Shown: positions 48,563-60,479 of the stretch, piece by piece
Position numbering within the stretch: position 1 is the first letter of the stretch
How the letters are laid out: every line of letters starts with the position of its first letter
Source of the DNA: Sipunculus nudus
Lineage: Eukaryota; Annelida; Sipuncula; Golfingiida; Sipunculidae
Assembly (NCBI GenBank): GCA_026874595.1
Contig: CM049314.1
Location: 15,494,729-15,558,728, forward strand
Reading direction: 5' to 3'
Length of the DNA stretch: 64,000 nt
The notes under the pieces: generated by a model
Database searches by the model: none
Told to the model about the DNA's origin: nothing
Seen by the model: the letters and a program-made list of their open reading frames with translations, nothing else
Translations under genes and position numbers: made by a program

Positions 48563-48787
48563 ACGTCATTAATTTTGATCCGATGATTGACTCTTGTTAT
48601 AGCCTCAGATATGTTCTGTCCTTTGGAAGAGTTACATATATTACATTTATTAAGATATTGCTGATTATACTATTTGTGATGATGATAATTAATTAGCTTT
48701 GAGAAGCATAAACTACTGCTTAAGATGTCAAACTACTCATATGCTCGTCATACAGTGCTAATGCTTTGCTCTCCTTACCTTCTTTCT

Positions 48788-48801
48788 TTTAAGGGTGGGG
48801 G
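48788..48801 (+). promoter_or_regulatory. Polypurine tract
   Basis: AAGGGTGGGGG lies immediately before the 3' LTR start, the expected position for the plus-strand primer of an LTR element. Confidence 0.8.
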
Positions 48802-49510
48802 TGTTGCATGGACGTCACCCGGACATCGGAGGATGGCGCCACGAAGTGGTGTGGCCGCCCCCGTTTCCACGCGTATGGATCCACCCCGCTATCGGTGACT
48901 ACTGGCGCGCTTTGAGAAACATAAACACTATTCTCGGACCATTCAGTACTGGTTTTGCAGTTCTGACGGCGCTGTCGTTTCTCTCAAGCAAAACCACAAA
49001 CTTCTGCGGTTTCCACCCATTGTTGAAAGCCTATAAAACGAACTCGCCTGCAGTACGAGGCGGGACTATTGATTTTGCTACGCCACGTTACTGTTTTCCC
49101 CGGGGACCGTGACCGTGGGCTCTTGGTCCCCAAGCCCACGGAATGCCATGAACCACGCTATGAACTTTATTATGTAGGAAGAGGAGAGACTTTGTTTTCT
49201 GGTGCCACATGAATTAATACAGGACTTCAGTTTTGTGTGTGCCCGAACTATGTGTTGATGATGGACTTCAGTTTGTCGTATACCGGATTCAGTTAAGTAT
49301 TTCGTTGCAGTTCTTCTTCAGAGACTTTGTTATACATTACGTATGTATTGACTATGATATTATTTGTGTACGAATGTAAATATTGTAATATATGAATATA
49401 GTACTGTTTTTGCACCCATATTTTGGTTAGGTATTGATTTGAAAAGAACGTGTCTGAGCATATGTGTTAAGGTTCGGCCTGAGTTGTTTGGTGTGAAAAG
49501 GGACCTTAAC
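48802..49510 (+). repeat. 3' LTR
   Basis: Starts TGTTGCATGGACGTCACCCG and ends GGGACCTTAAC, immediately followed by a TG microsatellite (49511-49530). Compared with the 5' LTR it lacks about 20 bp near 49310. The TATAAA (49032-49037) and the hairpin (about 49113-49141) are preserved. Confidence 0.95.
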
Positions 49511-49530
49511 TGTGTGTGTGTGTGTGTGTG

Positions 49531-50310
49531 TATTCAATCGAATAACTGGACCCTAGCCGTCTGTACTAGGTCTTTACCGGCCAATACGGGACTCGTTTAT
49601 TGTCACTGACCCATATCAGGTTTCGAATAATTGACTGCATTATCTGAACTGTAAGAAATAAAAAGCTTAAATTTCAAAGTTATATATTTTGGGGAAACTT
49701 TCCTGGATTATCCGGGAGATCAAATATATCATATTGAAATTCAAAATTTATTTAAACATTTTAATTCAAATTATTTAATTCCAAATATATACTTGACGAA
49801 GCATTAGTATTAAACATATAAGAAAATGTACATAGTCAGTGATCTTGTTCAATGAAATATCAATAAGATTACGGGACTTCCCTACCCAACTACATACTAG
49901 GGTCTCCTTTATTGTTAAAACAACACCATAATCTCTATTTTCTGCTCAAATAATTTTGGATTGTTTATATGATAAATTGAACGAATTAATATTTCATATT
50001 CACCATACACAATCATACATGAATAACAAGAATATAAGTTTTACCTTTTCACACTTTTAAACTTACCAGGTATGTATGGATAGACGCCTTTAAAATAGAT
50101 GCTGTTCAGATAAATGCTGCATATCATCAGACAGACTCTATTGCAAACATATAGTGTGCCCACATATTTTTTTTAAAGAAATAGTTCCAAATAAAAGTCG
50201 AACAAATTCATATTCACATAAATTAAAAGACTGTTTCGGAATGTATGATTTCAGTTAAACGACGTTATTCCAGACGGACGGTCGCTAGGACAAAAAGTGT
50301 ACCACAAAGC

Positions 50311-50311
<1 letters not shown>
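49531..50311. other. No gene seen
   Basis: AT-rich flank of the LTR element with no recognised feature. Confidence 0.5.

Positions 50312-50368
<57 letters not shown>
50312..50368 (+). repeat. (CT)n microsatellite
   Basis: A perfect CT run of about 28 dinucleotides. It abuts the SINE-like fragment and could be its (GA)n tail when read on the minus strand. Confidence 0.97.
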
Positions 50369-50373
<5 letters not shown>

Positions 50374-50530
50374 GAGAAATGGAACATGTTACACAGAAAA
50401 GTCGGGTCACTGCCGATAGGAATCAAACCCATGACCTTCTGATTGCCGATGACCTTTGGCCGATTCGGGGCCCGTCTCAGTCATGGTACAGGACAACTTC
50501 TGGGTCTGTGTACCCAAAGTCACCCTTTGG
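50369..50530 (-). mobile_element. Possible tRNA-derived SINE fragment
   Basis: On the minus strand, AGAAGGTCATGGGTTTGATTC (about 50440-50410) resembles the anticodon-to-T-arm region of a tRNA, with a B-box-like GGTTTGATTCC. The tail then leads into (GA)n. No clear A box was found, so the identity is tentative. Confidence 0.35.
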
Positions 50531-50791
50531 AATAGTATTGTTTAATCACAAATCACCAAACAAGTGAGATGTGTTACTGGTTAAAATCTTCAGTCATAAT
50601 CTGATAACTAGCTGAAACTGAGACTAATCAGGTTAAAGCAGTAAAGGGGTATTCTGACCGATGCATGAGGCTTTAGATTCAGGATGTTCATTCAGACAGA
50701 GATGACCAGAGCGGTGTTTCTTATACCAGTCATCACCACATCATGCAGTGCCAAAACAGGGATTTGACCAGCCAGTGGTTAATGTCAGTTA

Positions 50792-51880
50792 CAATAGCCG
50801 CATACTCAAGAAAAATGTGGCGCGCGCTAGACCGGTCTAGAAAAAAAAATGTGGAGCGGGCTATATTTGACTTGCGTTCACACTGAGCCGGACCAAGTGT
50901 GGCGCGCGCTAGACCGGTCTAGAAAAAAAAATGTGGAGCGGGCTATATTTGACTTGCGTTCACACTGAGCCGGACCAAGTGACCATGTTGAGCGCGCTGC
51001 CCTGTCAAATTTGGCCACATTGCACTTGGCCCGGCCTAGAATCTGAGATTCAGTGTTAAACTGGGCAATCTGCGCCGCCCTTCTTCAATTAAAAAAACAA
51101 TGGAAGAACAATGGAAGGTTCCAATCTTAATTTGGAAACACTATACTTCAAATTTATACTCTTTTTTTACATACCTGTTATATATGTTGATAATATCATT
51201 GGTAATATCGGGGGATTTTGAAATTCAAAAATGTTAAAATGAATTATCAATTCATGAAACAAAACCCCTGTAATAACACGGTAGTATAATCGCATGAAAA
51301 AAGCCTCAAACATTTTCTCCACAAAGTTTCTCTGTGCACATGATATAAAAACCTTAATATAAATAATAGCCCCATTTACACGCGTTTTTCTGGAGCGCTC
51401 TACATCGTTTAGCGCGCGCCAAGTCCCCCAAACGCGCCAGATTTCGGGGATTTTCGGTCTGGATTTTGCGCTACATTTGACCACCGGTTTGAGTCGGTTC
51501 TACATTCTGGCGTGCGCCAGACGCTTCTGACGCGGCCTACATTTGTGCTTCGAACGTGTGTAAACAGAAATGGAGCGTGCTACCTATACGGCGCGCTCCA
51601 GCAAGACTCAGCTGTAATGTGGCGAGGATTTAGCCATGCGCGCAAGGGGGAATCCAATCTAGACCGCGCTAGATTGCAGTATTTATATGCGTGTAAACGT
51701 AATGCAGATTCTAGGCCCGGCCAAATGCAATGCGGCCTAACGTGACGGGGGTAGCGCGCCGTACATTTTAACTTGGTCCGGCACAGTGTGAACCCAAGTT
51801 GATATGTAGCCCGCTCCACATTTTTCTGGACCGGTCTAGCGCACGCCACATTTTTCTAGTGTAAATAGGGCTATTGTGAG
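50792..51880 (+). mobile_element. Long inverted-repeat element (MITE-like), ~1.09 kb
   Basis: The left arm (50792-50980) and right arm (about 51765-51880) are imperfect reverse complements over about 105 bp. Shared words include AAAAATGTGGCG, GCGCTAGACCGGTCTAG, ATGTGGAGCGGGCTA, GTTCACACTG and CCGGACCAAGT. The left arm holds an exact 82-bp tandem duplication (start points 50821 and 50903 on CGCGCGCT). The interior (51360-51740) is rich in GCGCGC and CTACATTT words in both orientations. It encodes no transposase. It is probably a non-autonomous DNA transposon of unassigned superfamily. Confidence 0.75.
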
Positions 51881-52715
51881 GCATCATTCACATAAGAAAT
51901 TTTAGGATTTTCTGCTCCACAACTATTATTCCATCAAATGTCTTTGGATAATGTGGTTAAACTTTAGTGGGGCTAAATTTTAATATTTATAATTTTAAAA
52001 GTTAAAACTCAAATTATTTATTGCACGGTCTATGATTAACTTTGCAAATTTAATGACTTCTGCAGTCTAGGCAGAGCACATGTAAGAGTATCAGCCGACA
52101 CAAACACAGACTGGACGCCCTGCAGACTAACGGGAAGGCTGTGCCTCACTCAGACACGAGCGCAACTTAGGGATATATACCCTGGTGTTATGACACGCAG
52201 AATGCAATTAAGGAAAGACACCCTTCCAGTATACAAATATCTAGATGTTACCTTAACGGAGTAAATCACAAATACGTCAATTCATAATTTAATTGTCGGG
52301 GAATAAAAATGTAATCTGAAAACAGAAATAATCACGAATAAATGGGAAAATAATAAAATAACATAAGAGGTGTTAGCGCTCAACGGGTCGGGGGGGGGGG
52401 GGGCAGTTTCACCACTGGTTACAGCTGAGGGTTTTTATTTTTATGCAATTTGCATCCCCTGGTTGGTTTAAACATATTTATTTCTATTGAATTGTACAAG
52501 TAGCACAAAAGTGCTAATGAACGTACTTTTCAATAATCAATAATATATTATGCAGTAAATCCAAATACAATACAATAATAAAACAAAAATAAACACATGA
52601 CGCACATACGTATATACATCACATACAGGACATATTAATACACACTGAATGTCTTGGTGAATCAAGCATCTAGCAAGCTGCTGTTTTGGATATTTGAATA
52701 AAAGGAAAGGGTTGA
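51881..52715. other. No gene; poly-G run
   Basis: AT-rich sequence with a poly-G run at about 52391-52403. No element boundary is recognised, although the part nearest 52540-52715 may be the 3' tail of the adjoining LINE. Confidence 0.5.
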
Positions 52716-53277
52716 GTACATCAATAAAATATCCATGCAAATATAAATATTCTATAAAGCATGTTAAAACCTTTTGGATGAGTGGATAAATGCATGCACA
52801 GCTGAAAAATAATGAAGTTAGTCTCAACATTAACATTTGGTTCTCCCATTAATATAACATTCAAAGCATATTGTTTATTTTTGCCACGAAGTGTATTAAT
52901 CCTGTCGACAGGAATTACATTTAAGAGCCTCAATTTTTCAAACAAATCGTTTCTTGGGTTAAAGTAAAGGGGACATTCAAAAAAGAAATGAAATGCATCC
53001 TCATATGCATGACCACAGGAACATTTTGGGTCGTTTAGTAAACCATGTGAGAAGAGGTACCCTTTTAATGTACTTGATTTTAATTTGTCGTTGACCAGTA
53101 TAAAAATAAGACTTTCTTTGTCCTGTGTTTATATAAACATGATTTGAAAATTGTTAAGGAGCCTGACTGACGTACTGAATATGGTAGCTTATTTCATGCT
53201 TGGGTGGTTGATGGGGAAAAAAGAAGTCTTGTATCTCTCAGTCCTAGTGTTAGGAACTCTGAAATCTGAATGATTTC
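52716..53277 (-). pseudogene. LINE C-terminal region with zinc knuckle
   Basis: Follows the RT frame on the minus strand. Near 53035-52985 it encodes C-S-C-G-H-A-Y-E-D-A-F-H-F-F-F-E-C-P-L-Y, the C-terminal CxC...H...C signature found in many animal LINEs. A further frame runs to 52721. Stops occur before 53140. It belongs to the element at 53278-55984. Confidence 0.75.
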
Positions 53278-54785
53278 TTAGTCTACCGAATGATCTATCG
53301 GAAACGTTAACAAACTGATCGAGACACAAATAACTTGGACACAGCCTATTTTTAACTTTGTAGAGTTAATTAATTTTGCTCTCGACCTTCTTTCAGCCAA
53401 CGTTTCCCAGCCTATTTCTTTCAGTAACTCGTTTGAGTTGGTGGCCTGAACAGCACCGGTACATATCCGTGCAGCCTTATTTTGAATAGATTCCAGGGAT
53501 AAAGAGTCAGTCACAGTGCAATTATGAAAAGTTACATTCCCATACTCTAGAACTGGCCGTATAAATGATATATACAAACGCTCAAGGGTGTCCGGGTTCA
53601 ACATGTATTTAAGATGTGACAGTAAACCAAGCCGAGTTTCAGCCTTTTTATGTATTTTCTGTATATGACTTGACCAGTTCATATTTGATGTTAATGTAAT
53701 ACCAAGGTATGAATGCTCGTTTACATTCCCAATCGGATATGACTTTAATAATAGCCTAGGTGGATCAATACTGTTAGATTTAAAAAGGAATGACATGGCG
53801 ACAGTTTTAGTCGGATTAAAAGTCACGTGCCACTTTTGAGCCCAGTCGGCCAATGTTTCCAGGTCATCATTCAATATTCGGGCCGATGACTCTGGGTCTT
53901 TACTGGCATTAATTAGGCATGTATCATCTGCAAACAAGTGTATATCTGATTTGATGCCATCCGTGATATCATTAAAATATACAAGGAAAAATAAAGGGCC
54001 TAAAATAGAACCTTGAGGCACCCCTGCATTTGTTTTTGCCAAGGTTGACTCTGCACTTTTAAGTACAACTCTTTGGCAGCGCCCGCTCAAATAACTTTCA
54101 ATCCAGTTTGCAATAGAAGCGCCAATACCATAACATTTAAGTTTATAAATCATCCCTTATGCCAGACACGGTCAAAGGCACTGCTGGCATCGAGAAAAAC
54201 CATTCTGACGTGCTTGCCTTCATCTAGCCCTCTGTATATTTTGTCAGTGACACACACTAGCTGATTTATTGTTGAATCACCTTTTTTGAGTCCAGAATTT
54301 TTTGTTGTCAGAATGTTGTTTGATATGAAATAACTATAAAACTTGTTGTGCATAATCCTCTCAAACACTTTGGATATGTTTGACAAAAGTGAAAAAGGCC
54401 TATAGTTTTTGATGACCTGGCGATCTCCTTTTTTATGAATGGGAACGATATGAGCCCGTTTTCACTGAGCAGGGAATTTCTCACTGGACAGCGAGCGATT
54501 AAACAACTTACATAATGAATTACATGTTCCTTTTGCGGTGTATTTTAATATTAAATTCCCGACGCGATCTGGTCCAGTAGCTTTATTTGTATTCAACTGT
54601 CTTAAAATTGAAAGCACTTCCCCTGGCTCTATGTTTATAGTCGGTAGAGAAAAATCCGTCGCATTCACATGAGGCAAAGAAGAATTTATTAAATCGTCTG
54701 ATAATGTACATTGGTTTGCAAAGAAATCATTGAGTAAATCTGCCATCATAAACGTGTCAGTAATCACGTCATCATCTTTTGTCAA
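53278..54785 (-). pseudogene. LINE reverse transcriptase, Jockey/CR1-like, frameshifted
   Basis: Three overlapping frames cover the RT. 54785-54462 has the N-terminal palm (N-K-A-T-G-P-D-R-V-G). 54386-54150 holds K-K-G-D-S-T-I-N-Q-L and F-L-D-A-S-S-A-F-D-R-V-W-H-K-G (first catalytic Asp). 54153-53278 has N-A-G-V-P-Q-G-S-I-L-G-P and F-A-D-D (53923-53934), then a thumb and connection region (F-I-R-P-V-L-E-Y-G-N). The adjacent frames meet at small frameshifts and one stop near 54460, so it is close to full length but dead. In the family it nicks DNA and copies LINE RNA at the nick. The exact clade is unassigned. Confidence 0.92.
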
Positions 54786-55984
54786 GACGGATATACCAGA
54801 ATGGTTGTTTCCCCGTATCTTTTATTTAACCAGGTGCCACCATTCACGTGATTTGCATCTACGAAGTGAATGTTCAGATTATCATAATAATTTTGTTTCT
54901 TGTTACGGATCAAACGAACAGTGTCATTACGAACTCTTTTATATACTTCAAAATGTTTAGATAATTTAGTTTTCCTGTACCGATTCCACAATCGATTTCG
55001 TTTACGTATTTGTCTATACGCACTGCGGAGTCGAACCACGGTTTTCCTTTTAAACGAATTGTTACCGTTTTTGCAGGTATAAAATCAGCAGTTACTGTCA
55101 GAAAAAGATTTTTCCAGAACTCAACGATGGCATCGATATCATCAAACTGTTCAAATGGAACATGCCACAGTGCAGCACTGAGTGCATCTGTTAGGCCGAT
55201 GAAATCCCCGTTTCGAAAATCCCAGATGGTTCTTTTATAAGTTCGGGGATAGCAGTGTGTCAGCGATAGGTCACAAAAGACGGGAGAGAGGTCACAGTTA
55301 GCTATTGGTGGTAAAACGCAAGAGCTGCGAACTAGAGATAAACAATTTACAAATATTATATCAAGGACAGACTTACTGTATTCATTACATCTGGTAGGTT
55401 CTTTGATAAGCTGAAAAAGCCCGTGGCTCAATGTTATATGTTTCAAGGCGTTACCAAAGTCACTATCTTTGTGATCTGATGACCAATCTACACAGCGATC
55501 ATTGAAATCTCCGACAATTATGACAGCTTCAGGACAGCCCTCGATCGCCTTCTCCAGTGTATTTTCAAAATCTATTAAAAAATGGTTACGACTTTCTGCA
55601 TTTTGTTCCGGTGACCGATAATATGTACCAACAAGTATACTTTGTTTGCTTAAACGTAGTTCTATCCAAATTTGTTCTTGGTTTTCTGCCATCAAATCAT
55701 TACGAATAGTAAATGGCAAATTATTTTTTATATACATAACTACCCCACCGCCATGTCTGTTTCTGTCTCTTCTTGTTAATTAAGTTATAACCTGGTAATT
55801 CAATTAAACAATCAGATATTGTATGATCTAGCCACGTTTCACATATACAGATAATAGATACAGTTCTCCTTTTTGTCAGTAATTCCAGTTCCTCGAGTTT
55901 GTTGTTAGCCAACACACTCCTCACATTTACATGCACTATACTAATCTGGCGAAATGCGTCCACCCCTGTTGGCCCTGGATTCAA
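54782..55984 (-). pseudogene. LINE apurinic-type endonuclease and linker, frameshifted
   Basis: The first frame (55984-55721) starts the endonuclease with V-H-V-N-V-R-S-V and I-C-I-C-E-T-W-L-D (catalytic Glu). The second (55737-54910) overlaps it in another frame and carries G-T-Y-Y-R-S-P, the V-G-D-F-N box and P-I-A-N-C-D-L-S-P-V, where other elements often have a D-H. The third (55039-54782) is a basic, Arg/Lys-rich linker before the RT. The order endonuclease-RT-zinc knuckle over about 3.3 kb is that of a nearly full-length ORF2. No ORF1 was recognised upstream. Confidence 0.88.
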
Positions 55985-57959
55985 GTGAATATCTCCTAAT
56001 AGGAGTAAACTGAATCTTAAAATGACTATCAGATGAAAGAAATTCCTATAAGTTACACTGAAATTATTGCAAACAGTAAGACACTTAACCAGAGCGAATA
56101 CCGCATTACCTAATATGAGCCTATCGAAAGTATGTCATTAACATTTTCATGGTAACATGATGAAATAATGCATATAAGAAACAAAAATTCAGGTTCAACT
56201 TGTAGAATGCATAGATATAAGCCATTAAAGAGTTTCTACTTCTGTCCCTGGTACCAATATTTTTACGACATCTAGTCAACAACAAACATGATACTTTGGA
56301 CGACAAACAGATTTGTATAATTTAAACACACCCCGCGTTTTCGTGTGACATAATAGTTTGTACATTAGAGTGACATTCAGTGCAACATACAAACATTGTA
56401 GTGACAAATAAAACAAATAAAAAATGTTTGAGAGTTAATTATTCATAGGCCCGCAGGCTCCACAGTGGAACAAAATATTTAATATATGTAGCCTATATTG
56501 TCTATAATCTGTATAAATTCGTGTCAAGCATCAACGTCTCAACCTTTACAACTGAATTCAATTATATAGACAAAGTTATGTACCAGAATGATACAGGATT
56601 GAAATAGCTTAATAAACATCAACAACTTTAAGAATTCGCAGGCCTTCGGTGGATGAAAATAGTAACAAAATATGAAATATCTATGGTCCGTTGTCTAAGG
56701 ACTGTACACAAGGTCTAACGAATCTTTCCGGATCAGAACAACGAGTTACCGACCTCGCCTTCACAAATGAATTCATTTATACAGCGCAAGTTGAAATAAT
56801 TGATTTAAGTAACTTGAAACATAAGCAACTATTAGAAATCACGCCCTGTCGGATTTAACGTCAGACTGTCATGACAAATAATCTATATGTACGAATGTAC
56901 ACACAGTAACACCACACGCATTTAATTTATCCATTTATTTTTCATGGTTTTTGCTAACAGTAGCAAACATATATTGAGTGAACCTTTGTCACACCAGTAA
57001 AATGTAACAAAAAACAGGACGTTTCCACGAACGTAACTATGGTGATGCACACTAGACGGTGATCCATCCAGGCATAATGAGAACGTTACAATCGGAAGGT
57101 CGTTCCCAACGGCCGTGTTTCACTCACAAACGAATGCGCCTTTGGGGGGATCCTCGGTGGTATGGCCCAGCAAAGGGGATGATTACCAACCCAGGGCCCG
57201 CAGGTGCAGTAGTCACCGTGCCTGGTTAACGCCAGGATATAATATGAGAGGAAGCGTGTGATACTGCCCTGTCACCTAGTCCGAAACCGGAATGGAAATC
57301 TGCAGATGTACATATATGTAGTTAACTTTGCATTAAAAAATGGAGGCGGTTCCAACAAAAAAAAAAGAGATTTCATCCGTGGTGTTAGCCTTTATGCCCG
57401 GATCAACATGGTCCGTTTTATCTAACAAATGTATACTGTTAAGATGTTTGTATTCCCATAATATGCAAATTCGCCTTTAGGAATAAGGCGTACTCATACG
57501 TCATTTTACACATGCAGATGTGCCTACTTTTTTGCTGATCAACTTTGGCTGAATAGTTTTTTTTTGTGCACATTATTTGTCTTTCGTTTAGCTTTTGGAA
57601 GTACCACCCCATCCGAGTCCAAGTCCGAATCCGGACGGCGGCCACCGTAAGTTTATTTTCTGCTTTATATATAGCTGTTGAACATTTATGCCAAAGAAAA
57701 AGAAACGATCAAATAGGTTAGAGACCAATATCAATTTTTAGTATATAACAGTCAAAGTTTTTCTTAAGTACCTGGATTCGATTTTTCATAATTAAAGTTT
57801 ACTTCAAAATATAATTATTGGAAATCATTTATTGATATTATATTTATTGTAGTGAAAAACCTGAGAACTGTACTTATTCAAATCAATTTTCAAGGTTCAA
57901 TAAAACACTTGACACGTTCTGAGAAGTTGGCTTCAGTGCACAGAGGTTCAATGTTTACA
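55985..57959. other. No gene seen
   Basis: Unique-looking AT-rich DNA upstream of the LINE's endonuclease. The part just above 55985 may be its 5' untranslated region. I recognise no ORF1. A sub-region at 57130-57250 is locally GC-rich but shows no recognisable feature. Confidence 0.45.

Positions 57960-58033
<74 letters not shown>
57960..58033 (+). repeat. (TA)n microsatellite
   Basis: A perfect run of about 37 TA dinucleotides. Confidence 0.98.
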
Positions 58034-58035
<2 letters not shown>

Positions 58036-58500
58036 CAGATTCAGGGCACCGCACGGGCAAAATTTACATCGCAAGGGAGCTTCGCGGATCCCGCCCAGCA
58101 GCCATTCGACTTAACACATATCACACCCCACGGGTACCGTAAGGCTATCTCGCACGGTGCCCGTACGGCAACGGTGGACACCGCAAGGCGCCCATACGAA
58201 TATGTTCGGGAAAATTACCCGGAAAATCGTACGGGTGCCGCACGGATACCGGCCGGTGCCCGTAAGGCGAACGTACAGGCTGTCTACGGGCTGTCTACGG
58301 CCTTTCGACGGGCTTACGGACAGTTGAAAACGCCGGGAGAATTGAGCGCAGCCAGCTCAGCACCACGGCGCCCGTAGGACGAGTAAAAATTGAATCGGCG
58401 CCTGTGAACGTCGTACGGGTACCTTGCGGGCACCGTGCGAATATAGCCAGAATTGGTGATTTTAATCACCGTACGGGCCCCGTAGGCTATATGCGATAGC
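58034..58500. repeat. GC-rich block of short inverted words (GTACGGG / CCCGTAC)
   Basis: Words of the type CGTACGGG, CCGTAAGGC, CACCGTGCG and GCCCGTACGG recur about a dozen times in both orientations. The GC content contrasts sharply with the surroundings. Many pairs could form hairpins. It may be a MITE with subterminal inverted repeats, but no clean ends were seen. The overlapping open frames here are compositional. Confidence 0.55.
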
Positions 58501-58939
58501 GGCTTAAATGTTATTTCCGACTGCATATCTGGGTACTGCTTATTTACCGTCGCCTATACGGCGGACAGTCATACAAATGCAAGCGCTGTGTTACATAATA
58601 ACCCTTGGTGGTATATCCAATGGAATCTGATACAGTGGATAATATATGCGATAAAAGGGGAAAAATACAATATCTTGTTAACTTACCTAGTGTCACAGAA
58701 TAATGGATCCATCTGGTGTCTCAGATCCATGACCTGAATGGACTGCATGATTAGCTTACAGCTATAAGCACCTCTACACCAAGTACCATTCTTTTAGGAT
58801 AGTATATACATATTGTGAAGAAATGTGATATAATATCCCTAATTAAACAAATTAAGGTAATAAAACATGTCAGTTAATACTGTATCATCTGATTATAACT
58901 AGCAGTGTTAACTGACCATGTCCATAATCATAACACATT
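58501..58939. other. No gene seen
   Basis: AT-rich spacer between the two GC-rich blocks, with no recognised feature. Confidence 0.45.
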
Positions 58940-59456
58940 TCAGTTTGAGCGATAACACACTGTGTTCCTGGGATCATCCGTAATAACTCCGGCATCATCC
59001 GTGTTAACTCCGGAATCACCGTGTAGGCATCCGGGTTGATCCTTGGTGCACCGGCATGTTCGGAAAAAATGAAAACCTGCGCAACTTTTCTTCCCGGATT
59101 AGAAATGGTCCGTATCACTCCTTGCCGTATCACACTTCCGTGTAGCCGTCGCATGCATCCGAGAATCTCCGTGTAGCTACCGGGAGCTCCGTAATGAGAC
59201 CGGCATCTTACAATCATACTCCGGGATGATCCGTGTGGCCATCAGTGAATGTGTGAAAGCCCCATAAACGAAATCGCGCCGCTATCCCCGGAAAACCACG
59301 GATCAAAGTCAGGGATGATCCGTGTTAATATCCGGGAATGTGTGAAAGCCCCATAAACGAAATCACGCCGCTGTCCCCGGAACACCACGGATCAAAGTCA
59401 GGGATGATCCGTGTTGTTATCCGTGAATGCGTGAAAGGGGCTTTAGAGAAGGCAGC
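58940..59456 (+). repeat. Block of ATGATCCGTGT words ending in an 89-bp minisatellite
   Basis: GGGATGATCCGTG occurs at exact 89-bp intervals (59223, 59312, 59401), giving about 2.6 units. Each unit contains GTGAAAGCCCCATAAACGAA and ACCACGGATCAAAGTCA. Upstream (58975-59220) is a diverged field of ATCATCCGTxxTAACTCCGG words. The 110-codon minus-strand open frame at 58885-59217 lies in this field and is not credible as a gene. Confidence 0.85.
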
Positions 59457-59635
59457 ACAAGTAACATATCAATACAGGGTACTGGCTTCATGATTACCCG
59501 CTGACCCAGAGATGGCAGCAGAAGCAACACACCAACACAACATTTTATCTATCCGACTATCCTTCTGCAATACCACCCTATATCACCACACAGCCGCCAC
59601 AACCACCGCTAACATCAACATTATTGTTAATATAA

Positions 59636-59935
59636 ATTAAATAAAATACGAATAAAAACTTCTAGACCAACAAACGAACACTAGACGACCATAGGTCGAG
59701 CGCCTGTGAAAATTGAAATAGGACAGACAGACAGAATGGGGTAGGCAAAGACTAATAGAATGAACTATAATTTGTGTATACAGGACAATTTTCGACGATG
59801 TTATAAGGAAAATAAACTTTTTTTTGGTAACCTTGCCCTTGGCAATTAAAATAAAAGATTTTCGGCAAGTAAAAGTTAAAAAAAAAGTGTTACACTCTGA
59901 TATTTGGGTATCAACCACGCCCTAAGCCCGATTGA
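59636..59935 (+). repeat. Degenerate repeat, outlying unit of the 60.5-61.0 kb family
   Basis: Shares TTAATTAAATAAAA-type and AAAACTTxTAG words, GTGTTACACTC(T/C)GATATTT and ATCAACCACGCCCTA with 60840-60945. The intervening 59936-60480 is different sequence without a recognised gene. A 79-codon open frame at 60230-60469 has no recognisable motif. Confidence 0.6.
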
Positions 59936-60479
59936 ATCGGACTATAAGATAAAAACTCTTTATCTTGAGTCCTTTATTCGATAAGATGCGAGTTCTTGGT
60001 ATGTATAAGCTTGGACCTGGCGTAGAGATCTGTTACACGTAAATCAACTGCTAAATACTGCTTAATGGAACGGCGCAGGCCTAATGTCCTAGTACAAGGC
60101 AGGCAGTATGCGTTTTGAGGTTAAATAATGATTAATTTAATTTAATAAAAATATAACTATATTATTAACAAGGTACTTGGTTTATATCTTAGAGTCCGGT
60201 CTAATCAGGCCACACGAGTAGTTGGGAGAATGGCGAACATTCGTATGACCTCACTGGGAGGCTCGCAGACTCGAAGGTCTAAGGGCCAGAATTTTGTTTC
60301 ATTTTGTTTAAAGGGACTCCCTTTGAAGAGTGACGCTGGTTACAAATTACAAAGGCATTTGATGGTGTGCAGTCTGAGGCTTAAGAAGTTAAGAGGTAGA
60401 AACTCTCACTGTATGGCTATCGGACTAAATATATGGCAGGGTCTTATAATATTGATTCCGATTAAATAGGCTACCACGC

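Larger units (their letters stand above)
42885..49510 (+). mobile_element. Gmr1-like Ty3/Gypsy LTR retrotransposon, degraded
   Basis: This is a ~6.6 kb element with two LTRs and recognisable Gag, protease, integrase, reverse transcriptase and RNase H, in that order. Integrase before RT is the Ty1/copia order, but the integrase (GPY module) and RT (Y-I-D-D) are Gypsy-type. Among Ty3/Gypsy elements this arrangement is known for the Gmr1-like group. The LTRs differ at roughly 20 positions plus one ~20-bp indel, so the insertion is not ancient. Nevertheless Gag, protease, integrase and RT carry several stops and frameshifts. No target duplication is visible: the left flank is (TA)n and the right flank is (TG)n. 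It would have needed another copy's proteins to move in its present state. Confidence 0.93.
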
